This document shows positions 33,318 to 46,300 of a DNA stretch of 64,000 nt, in pieces. The DNA lies in NCBI GenBank assembly GCA_030272155.1, contig CP126191.1, positions 9,260,501 to 9,324,500 on the forward strand, given 5' to 3'. The stretch is from Tetradesmus obliquus. Lineage: Eukaryota > Chlorophyta > Chlorophyceae > Sphaeropleales > Scenedesmaceae. Numbering within the stretch: position 1 is the stretch's first letter; every line of letters starts with the position of its first letter. Below the pieces are notes generated by a model. The model was not told where the DNA came from, made no database searches, and saw only the letters and a program-made list of their open reading frames with translations. Made by a program: the position numbers and the translations under genes.

Positions 33318-35770
33318 ATGATGCAGCAGCTCACACGCGCACTCCTGATCGCTCTGCTGTCTGCAGCAGTGCTTGCACAGCACGATGGTATGATGCACGG
33401 TGGCATGGCTGGCATGAGCATGGGCAATGACACAGGATGCGCCAACCTCGATATCTGTGTGACAGGTGAGCTTGACTGCTGAGCAGCAGTACTGCTGCTT
33501 GGTGTAAAAAATAGGGCAACCTTGACATTGACGGACCTAATACGTCAATTTTCACTATCTCTACGTGGTGATTGAGCGCGGCGGTCTCGGTTGACGTCTG
33601 CGAGGGCATGTCACCAGTCAGTGGTGGCACAGGCTCAGCTCCTGCAGGATCCTAAGATTGCCGATCCTGCATGCACAAAATTCGCAAGTGTGCTGCAGGA
33701 TCCTGCTCGCAGGCCCCGTCCACATACGCCGGCACCCCACCCCACCCGCTGTTCGTTAAAAACCATCAACCAAAAGCCACACCCACCCTCCCATGTGTCA
33801 TTTCCTGCTGCCCTGCCTCCCTGCAGAGCCTAGCAGGGCCAACTGCACGCTGCCGTTCAAGCTGCCGCACGCCTGCTCAGTTTCCGATGCCACAAGGCTC
33901 TGCAATGCGATGCACTTCATGACGGCTTGCTCCGTAGCTAAGGCCTGCACAACCAGTGGCGCTGACTGGGCGAAGAATGCGCTGGGTCCCGGCAAGGTGA
34001 ATGTGAGCCGCAGCAACGCGGACATCTGCCGGCCCTTCCAGCACATTGTGACGGTGTGCCGGCTGGATGACGGCATGTCAAAGATGGCCGGTGAGTGCTG
34101 ACGTGGCACAGCTGCCAGCATCCTTTTCAATAACTTTGTTTCCATATGACATCAACTTTCAAGCAGGGAGCACAGCGTTATATTGCTCAGATGGGCAGGA
34201 GGATACGAAGATAGGATTATTACGGCTGCTGCATGGCAAACTGCCAAGGTAGATGCACAGTTAGCACCTGGATGTGCATGTGCATGTGCATGTGGCACAA
34301 CTGCTGCGCCTCAAGCGCAGGCGGCTTGGGCGCACTGCACGTGCAGGTCGTTGCTGGCAAACCGGTTGATAGTGAAAGCCTCTGGCAGATGGATTGCCTG
34401 CTTGCGGTGCATGCCGTTTGAGTTTCAACACACCCATTGCTGCTGCTGTTAGCAGCAGGCCATGGTAGAGGTAAGGGTTCTGTATGACCTGACAAGACCA
34501 TTCATCTGCTTTCATCTGCCAATTTTTCATTGCGCTGCAGGCTGTGCGCACTACAACACCATGTGCGTCAATGGCAGCAAGGTGAGTGTATGTTGCTGCT
34601 GTTTCTGCTAGCACCTGCTTGCAAGTAGGAGCGCAGCCTGTGTAAGGTACAGCAATGCTGCCGCAATGCACTTTGCACGCGCAGCGCACAGCAGAAGTCC
34701 CAATGCATGGCAGTTGTACTCGGCAGAGCTGCTGCTGGCACATCGACCACACACAAAGGTCAAGCCATGCGCCCGCATCTGTTGTTAAACGCAAGTCTTT
34801 GCAGCAGCTTGCACAGGGGTGCTGCGCTTGCCAGAAAGCTGATAAGGTCACCCTGCTGCTGCTGCTGCTGCTGCTGTGCTCTGCGCAGGTTGACATGTGC
34901 AGCAACGTCACCGGCATCACTGCACTGCCAACAACCAAGGAGGTCAACACACAGGTGGGGCTGCTGGCGAGGTTGCAAAAAGCAAGTGCATTCGATGATA
35001 AGTTATCTGTGTGCTCTGTACCACTGATGCCTGCTGCTGCAACAGATACAGTGGCAGCGGCCCACAGAGAACCCTGTGCGCATCGGAGCATATAGGTGAC
35101 ACTGTCACATGCTCCGTAAGCCCCGCCGCCACCGGGCGACTCAAGCACACAGTCGCATCACAACAGCTATGTCTCTGCTTTCGCATTTAATTGCCAGCTC
35201 TTCTGTTGTTCGTGCGTCACAAAACTCCGTATATACTACTGCAACGGCTCATACTGCACCTCGCCTGCCGCAGGTCCGCTCCATCTGTGAGGCCAAGGGG
35301 GCGCCTGGCTGCGAGGAATGCATGGCCTCCTGGCGTGCCGGCAAGACCTGGGGGGACTGTGACCTGCTATCTGTCTACAGCCGGCTGTGCAGCAGCTCAC
35401 CAGGTGCGGCTTGTGTTGCGGCATTACAGTACATAACTGGCTGCTTTGATAAGATTACGACTGTTCATCTACAGCCAGCTGTGCAGCAGCTCGCCAGGTG
35501 CGGCGTGTGTTGCGGCACTACAGTCCTTCACTGGCTGCCTTTATAGGTCTACAGGTTGAGAGTGAAGCCACGCCACTCGTAGAAAGATTGTAGTGGCCGG
35601 CGCCAGCTGCAGCCAACACTGCCATGGCATCTGGCCAGATGCCGATTAAACGGCCTATTCTTGCAGAGGTTGTGTGGTGCCTTCAGCCTGTGCATCACTG
35701 CTGCACTCACTGCATCACTGCTGCAGTCCAGAAGGTTGATGGTGTGTGCTGGCTAGTAGTTGCTTTCACG

Positions 35771-35808
<38 letters not shown>

Positions 35809-36038
35809 AATGCTGCCCCGAAGATATGAAACAGTGCGGAGCCTGGAACACGATGTGCCAGGCAGACCCCACCCTGTGGGTGTGCAGAAACTACACCGGC
35901 GTTGCTGCAGCCACCGCAACCTCTGGTCCCTCTGCAGGCAACGGAACTGCTGTTAGTGCTAGGAGCGCTGCTGGTACTGCATTGCCTGCAATGTTTGGCT
36001 TCCTAATGAGCCTGATTGCTTTTGTCGCCTTTGTGTGA
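33318..36038 (+). CDS. Secreted Met/Cys-rich copper-binding protein, CTR3-like, probably GPI-anchored
   Basis: Six exons, 33318-33465, 33827-34090, 34541-34581, 34889-34954, 35274-35403 and 35824-36038, in phase, 287 residues. A signal peptide (LTRALLIALLSAAVLA) is followed by HDGMMHGGMAGMSMGND, a Met-rich copper-binding motif as in CTR transporters. The body holds about 20 cysteines with pairs such as CEECMASW, QCGAWNTMC and WVCRNYTG, plus Asn-glycosylation sites. The C terminus is a Ser/Ala/Gly stretch and a hydrophobic tail (ALPAMFGFLMSLIAFVAFV), a typical GPI-attachment signal, with no MxxxM transporter helices. This matches the Chlamydomonas CTR3 idea: the extracellular domain of algal CTR1/CTR2 without the channel, presumably capturing copper in the wall or periplasm. 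The exon 6 acceptor (CCCCGAAG) is unusual, after a CTG run. The exon 5 donor is duplicated (35403, 35497). Confidence 0.75.
35371..35530 (+). repeat. Duplicated 5' splice site, copper-protein exon 5
   Basis: TCTACAGCCRGCTGTGCAGC through the donor CAG|GTGCGG and on to TGTTGCGGCAYTACAGT occurs twice, with donors at 35403 and 35497, 94 bp apart. The second copy lies wholly in the intron of my model. Confidence 0.9.
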
Positions 36039-38122
36039 GACTGGCAGGGGTAGGTATTTGCACGTGGCTTTAGGGCGCAGTTTGTGGTGTCACTGTGGCC
36101 GCTACATGGTGCTAGAGCATGTACTGTCGCTCTGCATGAACTTGAACCCTGTGCATTGTGCTGAAACTGGAACCACAAAAAATATGCTGGATCACCCTGG
36201 AACCGCTTTATCTCTGGAAAGCATTTCCCACTGTCTATTAGGGTGCGGTTGCTGGCTGCGTATCTTGAGGTGGCATGCAGCCCAAACTGCTGCAGGTGAT
36301 TGCAGTACCTGCAATGACTTGCCACATGCATTTGACTTGCTGTATGCATTTGGTGGACAGAAAGTTCTGGGCGGTCTGGTACAGCAGTTGCCAGGTCTGA
36401 ACCCAGTAGCAGCATTGAGAACAGCATGGCAAGGTTAGTCACGATCACTGATTAATGTGTCAGCTGCTGTGCTGTTGAGCAGAACTGCAAGCACTCGAAA
36501 CACACCTTCCAGGGCCGCATGTGCATCTGTATTTGCATGTGCTTGGTGTCATATTACGTGTGTTGGTTTGCATCCAAATCCCTGCATTTGCATATAAACA
36601 CTGACATTGCAGCGGCAGAGTTCTCCAGCATTGCATGATTCAAATCGAGGTGGGCTGCCAAACAGCTGGCGAGCAATGATGCCCAGGGGGTTGCTGCATG
36701 GTAAAAAGTGATGCCGAAGCACTTGCCGGCGGCATGAATGATGGCAGCAACTTGCCGGAGTGTACAGAGCCTGATGGGGATGGCATACACAGCAGTGCAA
36801 GCTGATGGTGCAGGAGCGGTTCACATTTCCTTGAGGAGTGTACACTCCATGGAGTGTACACAAGTCTTGTTGTCAGCTCAAGCATCAGATCTGGCCTGCA
36901 ACACGTGGCTGCGCACTGCATGGTGTTGTGTAGCCAGCCGGCTGGCTGACGAGGTTTGTGTCCCAGCTGTTGAGCTATGTAAGTGCGCATTATGCTGCAA
37001 TGTGCTTGTAATGTTTGCCTGCATGCACGTTGTAACTCTTTATACTGTTGTGCTGACGGTAGTGTCGGCTGCTGCAGCGGCTGCATGGCATGCAGTAAGA
37101 CAGTTCTGGTACTATGGCTTGAATGGTAACATGCTGATGTTGATGGCAAGCTGTCTGAAAGTGTTAAGGGTGTAAGCATAGGTCTGAAAGTGTATGTGTT
37201 ACGCAGCACTTTGTGCTGCCACACACACGGCCTATCATGCGGCTCGCCGTGCACGGTTGCACACAATGCTGAGGCATAACATCACAAAACTGTAAACTGG
37301 GAGTTACAGACAGCGACATTGATGCAGGCTTGCAGCATGGCATCAAGTGCGCTGCAGACGGTCACATGGGGAGCTGCAAGCTCAGCCTGACACATCATCT
37401 GCACTCCAAGAACAGTGCCAGCAGCAGCAGCAGCGCCTCAGAAGGCAACTCAATGCCACTCTAGCCCAAGCTCATCTCAGAGCCACCACTGCCCAGCGAC
37501 GCACCGCAAATGCTGCTGCAAAATTGCAAGCACGTCAGCTGCTACCAGTTGTGCAAGACACATCAGCTGCGGGAGTTTGTGCAATGACACACTGTCGCTG
37601 GCGCACCACCAAACCGCACAGCCTGCGCTAGCTTGTGCAAAGTGCTTGGTGTGCAGCAGAGCACTGTCACTGCATGTCCAATTGTACAAGGCACGTGCAT
37701 GTATGTACACGATGCTTGGAAGCATAACACCTTCAGCCCTGCTTACATGTTGTAAAATGAAAACTCTCCCTGTACAACAGCTGCATGGGTGCCTCGAGGT
37801 GCACACAACTTGGACAGCAGGCTATGGTGGCCAATCCTTCAGCACTCGTCAACACAGACCCTCGAACAGCTGCAAACGCACACAGCGCCATCTTAGTGCT
37901 GCCCCGCATTGCCAAACCCTAGCAGCGGTGCACAAGCATCTGCAGGCGCGCTTGCCGCTCTGTATGCCAGTCCTCCAACCAAACAGCGCTGCAGAAGGCA
38001 TGCCGCAGGTGTGGAGACACACCAGGACAAACTGGCGTCTCTGCTAACCCATACTGCTGCTGCAGCTATTGCCTGCCTTGCTTGGGCTGCATCATCGCTG
38101 CTGCTGCTGCTGCTGCTGCTGC
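36039..38122. other. Intergenic between copper protein and TRAPPC2L (convergent)
   Basis: No supportable gene. TGTAA at about 37007 could end the copper-protein transcript; TTACA near 37742 fits the minus-strand TRAPPC2L. A compound palindrome lies at 36838-36861. Confidence 0.5.
36838..36861. repeat. Perfect 24-bp compound palindrome
   Basis: Two GTGTACAC palindromes flank a TCCATGGA palindrome; the whole 24 bp is its own reverse complement. It contains two GTAC cores but sits about 0.8 kb downstream of the copper-protein stop, so a copper-response role is speculative. Confidence 0.8.
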
Positions 38123-38542
38123 TCATGCTGGGGTGTAAGACTTCACAATCGCTGCAACACCCTCCGCAAACGCCCTGCTGGTGATGGGCAGGCCATGCGT
38201 GTAGAGGGGGTTGGATGTCACGTCCACAAACAGGTTGTGAAGGCGCTTGAACACCTTCTGCAGGGCGTCATCTCGAGGATTGACCTCGTCCAGAACGAGT
38301 ACAAACTTGATGTGGGTGTTTGTGATGTAGCCATACACCCTGTACTCCTCTGTAGGGTACAGTAGGCCCAAGTACAGCTCTGGCACCTCCCCAGGGTTGC
38401 GCCTCAGCAGCACCTTCTCCTCGACTGCATCGAGCGAGGCGTGCACCATGTAATGGAACTTGACCTCATCGTCGCTAGGTGCGAAGAGCCGGATGAACAG
38501 CGGGTTGTTCTGCTGGCCCACTACAGCAGCACAGACTATCAT
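38123..38542 (-). CDS. TRAPPC2L: TRAPP complex subunit 2-like protein (TRAPPC2L/Tca17)
   Basis: Single exon of 139 codons. It starts MIVCAAVVGQQNNPLFIRLF, the longin-fold strand-turn-strand of TRAPPC2L, and continues FHYMVHASLDAVEEKV, YLGLLYPTEEYRVYGYITNT, KFVLVLDE and LFVDVTSNPLY, all conserved in this family and matching its usual length of about 140. The protein belongs to the TRAPP tethering complex that acts as a Rab GEF in ER-Golgi and Golgi traffic. I chose the ATG at 38542; the frame is open further upstream, but the family begins at MIVC. It is the only intronless conserved gene in the window. TTACA (TGTAA on the minus strand) lies about 380 bp downstream, near 37742. Confidence 0.95.
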   Translation of the reverse strand: MIVCAAVVGQQNNPLFIRLFAPSDDEVKFHYMVHASLDAVEEKVLLRRNPGEVPELYLGLLYPTEEYRVYGYITNTHIKFVLVLDEVNPRDDALQKVFKRLHNLFVDVTSNPLYTHGLPITSRAFAEGVAAIVKSYTPA

Positions 38543-39991
38543 GCTGCTGCTCCAAGCTGCGGTGTGCAGGTCGCACTGCAAGCGGTTTCTATGTTAGGGA
38601 TCACATCATTGACACTATGAAAGAGTTGTGAGCAGCGATAGCGACAGGATCAGTCGAACGCAAGGAAAGGGGGGGAAGCAGAACGTAAGCACTACACGTG
38701 GCTTGTGCTGAGAGGAGACTGCGAGCCGAAGTCGATGTGTAGCTCAAAAAGGATAAAATTTGGGTTTTATAGCACTGTGCGTATAGCAATGTTGATGCAC
38801 ACCAAGCTGGTGCCACCAACGTGCGCCCTTGTCATGTCAGGAAAAAAACCTGTCAAGCGTGATACTACCTGCCAGGCACCGCGTTGCTTTATGCCCCTGC
38901 CAATCCAGCGACAGAAGCACATTATCCGGTGCAGATCCAGCATCAGTCCAGGCGAGGCATCAGATCTCAATTTGGGCTCGAGTGCCAGTTTGTACATGCA
39001 AGTGTACTGCCATGCGGCGTGACAGCACACGCCATCAGCCAACAACTAGGGGAGCTGGCACTGCACATCCGTTGCGGCCACATGCTGTTACAACTCCAGC
39101 AAAGTGGACCGTTTTGGCTTTTGGCTGAGTTCAAATGCGAATGTTAGGTGGCCAACAAGCCCAGATAGCACGGCACAGTGCGCTCTCACCACTTGACCAA
39201 CAGCGTGTCAAATGCATCATGACCAGCAGCAGATCACCATCACAAGCAACCTGGATAGCAACCGACAGTTCTACACAGGACCACCAACGGTTAGGTGTAG
39301 TACAGCTTGCCACAAGCAGAAGCCATCAGGAGAGCAAGCAAGAGCAGGTGTCCAGTCGCTGCTGCACCTCGGCACGCAGTGTTCAACAACTGCTCTCTTC
39401 AAACCTTGTGAATGGCAACATGTGTACTCCCCATGGTAAAAAAACCGGTGTACGTCAGTCAACAATCGCACATGCATATGCCACCGCTTTAACTCAGAAC
39501 TCACGCAATCCACCTACTAGTGCACCGTTACGCAACACTCTCCATCAACCTGAGCCTGTTCCCTGCAGCATCCACCAACAAACCTCCAACCACATGCTGC
39601 TGCCGCTGCTGCTGCTGCTGACAGGCGATCTCCACCAAGCAAGCTGATATGAATCCCATCCAAGCTGCTGCTTTGATTTTCCAACTGCAAGCCGCACAGC
39701 CGCCACTTACAGCCTTTCGGGAACTCCCTGCCTGCCCCTGGCACACACCACCCCACTTCAGCAGTTGCTGCAGCAGCTGCACCACAGGTCAGCGCCACAT
39801 GCACGCCCCACACCAGGATACAGCATCATTGCAGCAGCTGATAACACAAGCTGCTGCTGCTTGCGCGGCCGTGCCAGGCGCATCGTCGCCCTCCCATAAA
39901 CATATCCGCCATGACTGCTGCCGCTGCCGCAAGCGCTGCTGCGCCTGCCCTCGCCGTGCCGGGCGCATGGCCAACATCTCAAGCTGTATTC

Positions 39992-40037
<46 letters not shown>
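38543..40037. other. TRAPPC2L upstream region and SMC6 3' flank
   Basis: About 1.5 kb without a supportable gene. TTACA at about 39706, some 330 bp past the SMC6 stop, is a candidate minus-strand TGTAA poly(A) signal. Confidence 0.5.
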
Positions 40038-40051
<14 letters not shown>

Positions 40052-40053
40052 GC
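39993..40053 (-). repeat. Triplet run at the SMC6 stop codon
   Basis: CTG units on the plus strand (CAG in the SMC6 sense), interrupted once by CTA, which is the SMC6 stop TAG. The protein therefore ends in Gln-Gln-Gln, and loss of the single TAG would extend it into polyGln. Confidence 0.9.
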
Positions 40054-42502
40054 CGTGCCGGGCGCATCTGCACCACCTTGACGAAGCCCTCCGGCAGCGG
40101 CGCACCGCCGCGGTCCTCTGCCAGCTTGCGCTTGGCATCCTCCACAGCTTGCAGGTCCTGCGGCGGCAACAGCACATCAAACATGTTGACAATGTTTGTG
40201 TTGTTGGTGTTATGGTTGCGGCATGCAGTTGGTACCCTGCCAGCTTGCGATTCGCATCGTCCACAGCTTGCAGGTCCTGCAGCGGTAGCACACCAAGATA
40301 TTGGACTGTTAGTATAGTGCATTGGTGTTGAGGTTGCGCCGCGCCGCCGCGGTCCTCTGCCAGCTTGCGCTTGGCATCCTCCACAGCTTGCAGGTCCTGC
40401 GGCGGCAACAGCACATCAAGATCTTGGAGTGTTGGTAACAGTGGGTGGGAGCTGCAGCATGCAGTTGGTCCTCGGCCAGCCTGCGCTTGGTGCTTTCCAC
40501 GGCTTGTACGTCCTGCGGCCGCAACAGCACATCAAAATATCAGATTGTTAGTAACAGTGGGTTGGAGCTGCAGCATGCAGTTGGTCCTCGGCCAGCCTGC
40601 GCTTGGCGATTACCACGGCTTGTATGCCCTGACGCAGCGCAGCACGACCAGAACCAGTTGGTATTAATGCAAAACCAGACCACCAGCAGATGATCCTTGC
40701 ACAGCTGGCGGCTGGCGTGCTGGTGGCAGCTGTCACTCTTTGTGCCGCAGCAAAAACAGGCGTGCTGGCAGCAACGCGCGCTGAGCACGACAGTGAGCCA
40801 ATCTACTAGCCGCTGCTGGCGCGCTGCCGCTGCCGCTGTCGACTCTCCCCGCAGAGCCATACACATGCCACGCCTCGCCTGCGGCGCGAGGATAAATCAA
40901 CGATTGCACTGAGCCTGACAGACAGCTGCCATCGCCTGCCACTGCTGATGCATGCAGAGCACAAATAAGTTTATTTATACCACTCAAGGTTGTCTTTCAG
41001 AGGAATCAACCGAATCTATGTATACACCGCTCACCTGCGGCGTGAGGAAGATGAACTGCAGGTCGCGCTTCTCCCGCGCAAACTCCAGCAGCGTCTGCGT
41101 GGCGATGCGGCGGTTGATGGCGTCCATGAACACATCAAACTCGTCCATCGCCTGGCAGCAGCAGCAGCAGCAGCAGCGGTGGCAGCAGCAACAACAGGCA
41201 GCAGCAGGACCATCAGGCAGTCAGTGCTGCAGACCCCATCTGTCTCACAGGATTTGCACCCATGCTGCCAGCTGCAGTTCCTAGTACACGACAGCTGCCA
41301 TGCCCCAGCTCCTGCACATGCAACACACGTGTAACCCCTCTCTCCCTCTCAAATATGCAACACACATTGCAATCGCTACCATCTCCTCCAACAAGTGTCC
41401 CAGAAGCTGTGCTTCAAGACATCTCTGGACTATTCATGCAGCAACAGCCGCCCGCCCTCACCCTGAAGGGGCTCTCAGTGAACTCGCCCAGTGCCAGGAT
41501 GAAGGCCACAGTGGTGAAGGAGCGCTCACCACCTGCAACCAGCAGCAGCAGCAGCAGGAGCCAGACACAATGCAGGAGCCAGATACAACGCAGGTCAGCG
41601 GCAGTTAGCAGCAAGGCAGGGCAGATTGTAGCATACATGCAATCGTGCATGCCGCGGCATGACACGCGTTCAAACTCCCACGCTGCCTCACAAATCAACA
41701 GGCAAAGTTTCCAGCAGAGCTCGCATGCTGCCAAGCAAGCGTTGCCTCGGCTCAAACGCTCCCGCTACCAGCACCTGTTGGCTGGGGTGTGTTTGCAGCT
41801 ACGTGCATGCAGAGCACAGCGCAGAGCACCAAGCCTACAATGGAGACACAGGGTTTTCCTCTACACAGGTTCCTCTGCGCACCTGACAGCTGCTTGAGGT
41901 CCCTCACTGCCTTGCTCTTGCGCGCATCAGCGCCCTGGCCCTGCGCGTTGACCTTGACCAGCAGCCGCAGCTCGCCCGTGGCCTGGTCCACACGCACCTT
42001 GCCCTGCAGCAGCCCCAGCAGCAGCAGCAGCAGTCCCAGCATCAGCATCAGCATCAGTACACAAAGAGAGCAGCCTGGTCCGGGCTTGGATCCCGAGGCC
42101 TGCCTGCAGCCCACCTGTGCACTGCACCAATGGGTGTGACACAAAAACAAGACCCCGCATGCACACAGAAGCGATGCAGCACGTGTGCAATGCGGCACTG
42201 CCACCCGCGCTGTCGCTGCATGCTATTTGACAACACCACAGGCAGCTGATGAGCGATCACTGACGCGCCTCAAACACCTGTCACTTCATGTTTCACATAA
42301 TTGAGTTCGCCTCAGCCCTCGCGCCGCACCTGGTGCCCCCTCCTGTGCATGTAGGCCATGAACTTGCCGCACACGGTGCTGCTCACGGTGTCAAACAGCT
42401 CAGTGAACTTGGCCCAGCGCTCACGCACCGCGCGGTCCGTGAAGCGCACGATCTGGCGCATGTTGCGCACGCTCGGCTCGTGGCGGCGCCACTCAGCCTC
42501 AG

Positions 42503-42550
<48 letters not shown>

Positions 42551-43328
42551 GGCATATGATTCACGTTGACCGCTTCCTGTGTAGATGCATGATGGCGTGA
42601 GCGACGCGGAAGTGTGACAACACTGTAACATGTTACATAACATGTTACAAATTAGCGATGGCAGCTGCGCACCTTGGCGAGCTTGTCCTGCAGCTCCTGC
42701 CTGTTGCCTCCAGCATCCTGCTCAGCAGCAGCCACGCGCTTGTGCAGCTCATCTGCCTTCTTCCTGAAGCGCTGCACCTCCTGCAGCAGCACACACCATA
42801 TCCAGTGTTATATATCAACACGCTCAGATGTCAGTATGTTTAAGCAGCGCCTCGGCACATATGGACACAGTCAGGCACCATGCGTCTGCAGCGCTAGACT
42901 GCGCGAGCCAGCCCTGTTGCATTCTATCGCTCATCGCTGAAGGTCAGCCAATCGCTGACCGACAACCGCTGACAGACCGGCCACCGCCACCAACACACAT
43001 GCAACGCTCAGATACCGCAAGCCCTGAACAGCAATCCCCTCAGACAAGCTCGTAGCCTGGCACAATCTGGCACGCTATTGCAAACGCTACGCAGCCAGCT
43101 AGCCAGCCAGGCAGCCAGCCAGCCAGCACACGCACATTCTGCATCACACTGTCTCTGTACGCTGCAGCCGCCGCCTCGACGATCGCCTCATCACTCATGG
43201 GCGCTGAGCGCCCGGCAGCGATGCGCTTGCGAATCTCGGCCTCCACAAATTTGTGCATCTCCTCGCGCGCTGCTGCCAGTGCTGCCCAGCCCTCCTCCTC
43301 GGTGCCGCCTTGCACCTGCGGCGGCAAT

Positions 43329-43367
<39 letters not shown>

Positions 43368-46300
43368 CGCACAAGGCAAGTGGCGTGAACAGATTGAGAC
43401 ACAGGCACCAGGCACAGCGTCCATGGCTGCATGTGGACGGCAGATGCTGCTGCGTGACGTATGGCAGTGCGTAAGCTACTTAGTGCAGCAGACTCGGCAC
43501 ACACGTGTGGAACCTGTGCCAATGCAGCCCAGGACGTGCTGCTGTGGCGCAACGCGCCTGGCAGAGTGCAGCTGCCGCTGCTCTGCGTCCATGTGACAAT
43601 GCATGCTGCTGCTGCTGCTGCTGCTGTTTGTTCGCTGCTTACCGAGAGTGCTTCCTGCTTGAGGTCATTGATCGTCTGCGCCACCTGCTCAGCGTTTGCG
43701 CGTGTGGCGGCCTCCTCGGCCTGCAGCTTCTGCACGCAGCAGTGCGCAGGCAGGGAGGCGCACGATGCAGCAGCAGCCAGTCCTGCAAACATCAGAACCT
43801 CTGGTGGCGCAAACCAAATGTTCATTTTAAATGGAGTCCAAAAAGGCGACTGGCTGCGAGTAAGCTGCACCCATACGCAACAGCTGGCGACAGACCAGGC
43901 AACCCACGATGCAGACCGCAGCACGCAATCGAACAACAAGAGCATGTGCTGCTGCGCTGTGTCGCACCTGTATGTGGCGCCTGAAGGCGTCCGCAGCGCC
44001 CTGGAATCCAGCCTTCTGCTGCACCAGCACCTGCATCGCCTCGTTGCGCGTGTTCAGCGACGCGAGCATCTCCTGCATCTGCCCGGTGCGGCTGTCATAC
44101 AGCGCCTGCGCCCTGCAGGCATCACATGATGATGATTACAGCGTGAGATGAGAGAGTTAGCATCGCTCCAAAAGCTTGTTCTGTGTTTTGCAGCAACTCT
44201 CATGGAAAAGAAGTCGCGCCCAGCCGTGAAGACTGCCACGATCTCAACGCCAGGAGCGAGCATGGTGCACTAATGTGAGCCGAGCACGCAGTCGGCGCAC
44301 GCACAACTGGCAGGAAGATCGGTGCATGTTGCAGTGCGTACCAGCGTGCCGCCCGCCATGCCAGCCTCACTTCAATTGTAACAGCTCGCAGTGCCTGTCA
44401 CCAGCACCTGCACAGCGTCAAAATGGACACCCACGTGACCGGCATGCCAATACCACGACAATCCTGGTGACTGCGCCACGCCCTCGCAGGCCCCACGCAC
44501 AAGACTGCAACTCACTGCTCGTGCTTGGCATGCGCCTGCTCAAGATCCGCCGCAGCCCTGTCGCGCGCGATCTGCGCCTGCGCCACCGCCTCCTGCAGCG
44601 CGCGCTGCTGCTCCGCCAGGTCATCATCGCCGTCATCGCCATCGCCGTCAGCGTCCATGATCGGCGCCTGCGTCTGTTACGTTACGTTGTGTTATGTTAC
44701 GTTACATGACAACGTTTGTGACAAGCGGCGCGACAGGAGCGGCAGGGCAGGGTAAGAAGGAGCCCAAGGCATAAGATCGAACAGGGTGTTGTGCTCTCAA
44801 GTGCATGCTGCGAGGGCAAGCAGAGCAGCAGAGCAGCAGCACAGCGCTGGCATGTCAACACACGGAGGGGATGATGACAGCAGGCGAGTCCACGGCAACT
44901 GCATGCATCAGCAATGGGAATGCGGCAATACCCATAACACAATGCTCAGGCAGTGCAAGCAGTCTGCCGTACCTGCAGCATCTGGCAGCGGTTCTGTGTG
45001 GTCATGCGCTGCTTCAGCATGCGCCGCCCCTCCTGCTGCAGCTGCTCCGCGTGGCGCCCCAGCTGCTGCACCTCCGCATGCAGCGCCGCCACTTGCTGCT
45101 GCAGCACATTCTTGGCGTCCTGCAAGCAGAACAGACATTGCAGCGCTGCGTTGGTTTGGCAAAGCATGCGGCGCATGGCGCTGCTTGAAAAGCATCAGCC
45201 CTGGGTATACCCTTCTGCTTGCAGGATGCTACAGTGACAAAGAAGCACTTCAGAACGCCTGCCACATCCAAACCAGAACCTCCGCATGCAGCCTCGACAA
45301 ACACGGCACGGCACTAGGCAGGCAGGCAACCACAGCAGCGCAGCGCAGCAGCTGACCATGCATACATACACACCCTCTGCTAAAAGCCCTGCTGCTCGCA
45401 CCTGCTGCTTCTGCAGGTCCTGCTCCAGCGAGGTCAGGTGCGCCTCAAAGCTGGCGCCCACGCGCGGCGCCCTGCAGCAGCAGACATCGTAACAATACTC
45501 GTTACTTTCAGCTGTCGACTCCATCAAGTACACATGCAAGAATTTGACGCATGCTTTTGAACAGTAGCTGGCAGCAATCCTGCAGGCAGCTGCCGGCACA
45601 CGCAGCACTGTACAGGGCCCAGGTCGCTTCAAGCAGGTCCGCCTGCACTTGCTCTTAACATGCCTGTTGAGCCCAGCATGCCTGCTGCTCAAGCACCGCT
45701 GCAAGCTGCTGCATCAATAAGCTGCTGCAGTGCTGCATGTCCCTACAACAGCACCACTCCACCCACCCACCCCCCCAATATTGACACTATGTCCAGTGCA
45801 GTGAGTGCAGTGCCGCAGCTGCGCAGTACATCAGTCTCAAGCTCAACCAATCAAGCCAGATCAGCACCTGGCAGCGTGCCGCACCTGTCCAAGATGTTGT
45901 TGCTGACTGTCACGCCCACGCCGCTGCGCGTCCAGCTGCGGCCAGTCACGTCAACGGCGCGGCCCACGTTGGGCCCCGCTGCGCGCTGGTAGATGGCGTG
46001 CTTGGCGCGGGACTCCTCCTGGTCCACCACCACGCGCTCGTAGTGGCTCTGCATGCAGCAGTGTTGAACGGTTTCAGGGTTTGAGTGTTGAGGGATTTAG
46101 GGTCCAAGGTGTTGGGTTTAGGGTTGAGCACACAGCACACAGGGTGTTGGAATGTTGAGTTTGAGGACACGGCAAGCAGTGGTCAAGCAGCAAGGCAGGA
46201 CTCCTCCTGGTCCACCACCACCGCGCTCGTAGTGGCTCTGCATTCAGCAGTGTTGACCGGTTTCAGGGTTTGAGGGTTAAGGGAATCAGGGTTTTGGGTT

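Noticed and set aside
35760-35823. Extending copper-protein exon 6 upstream through the CTG run
   Set aside because: No AG acceptor in the right phase lies upstream; the first in-phase acceptor is at 35823.
36838-36861. Palindrome with GTAC as a copper-response element of the CTR3-like gene
   Set aside because: It lies downstream of the gene; reported instead as a structural oddity.
36738-37175. Open frames in the region downstream of the copper-protein gene
   Set aside because: No family, no splice logic; they probably reflect long 3' UTR or intergenic DNA.
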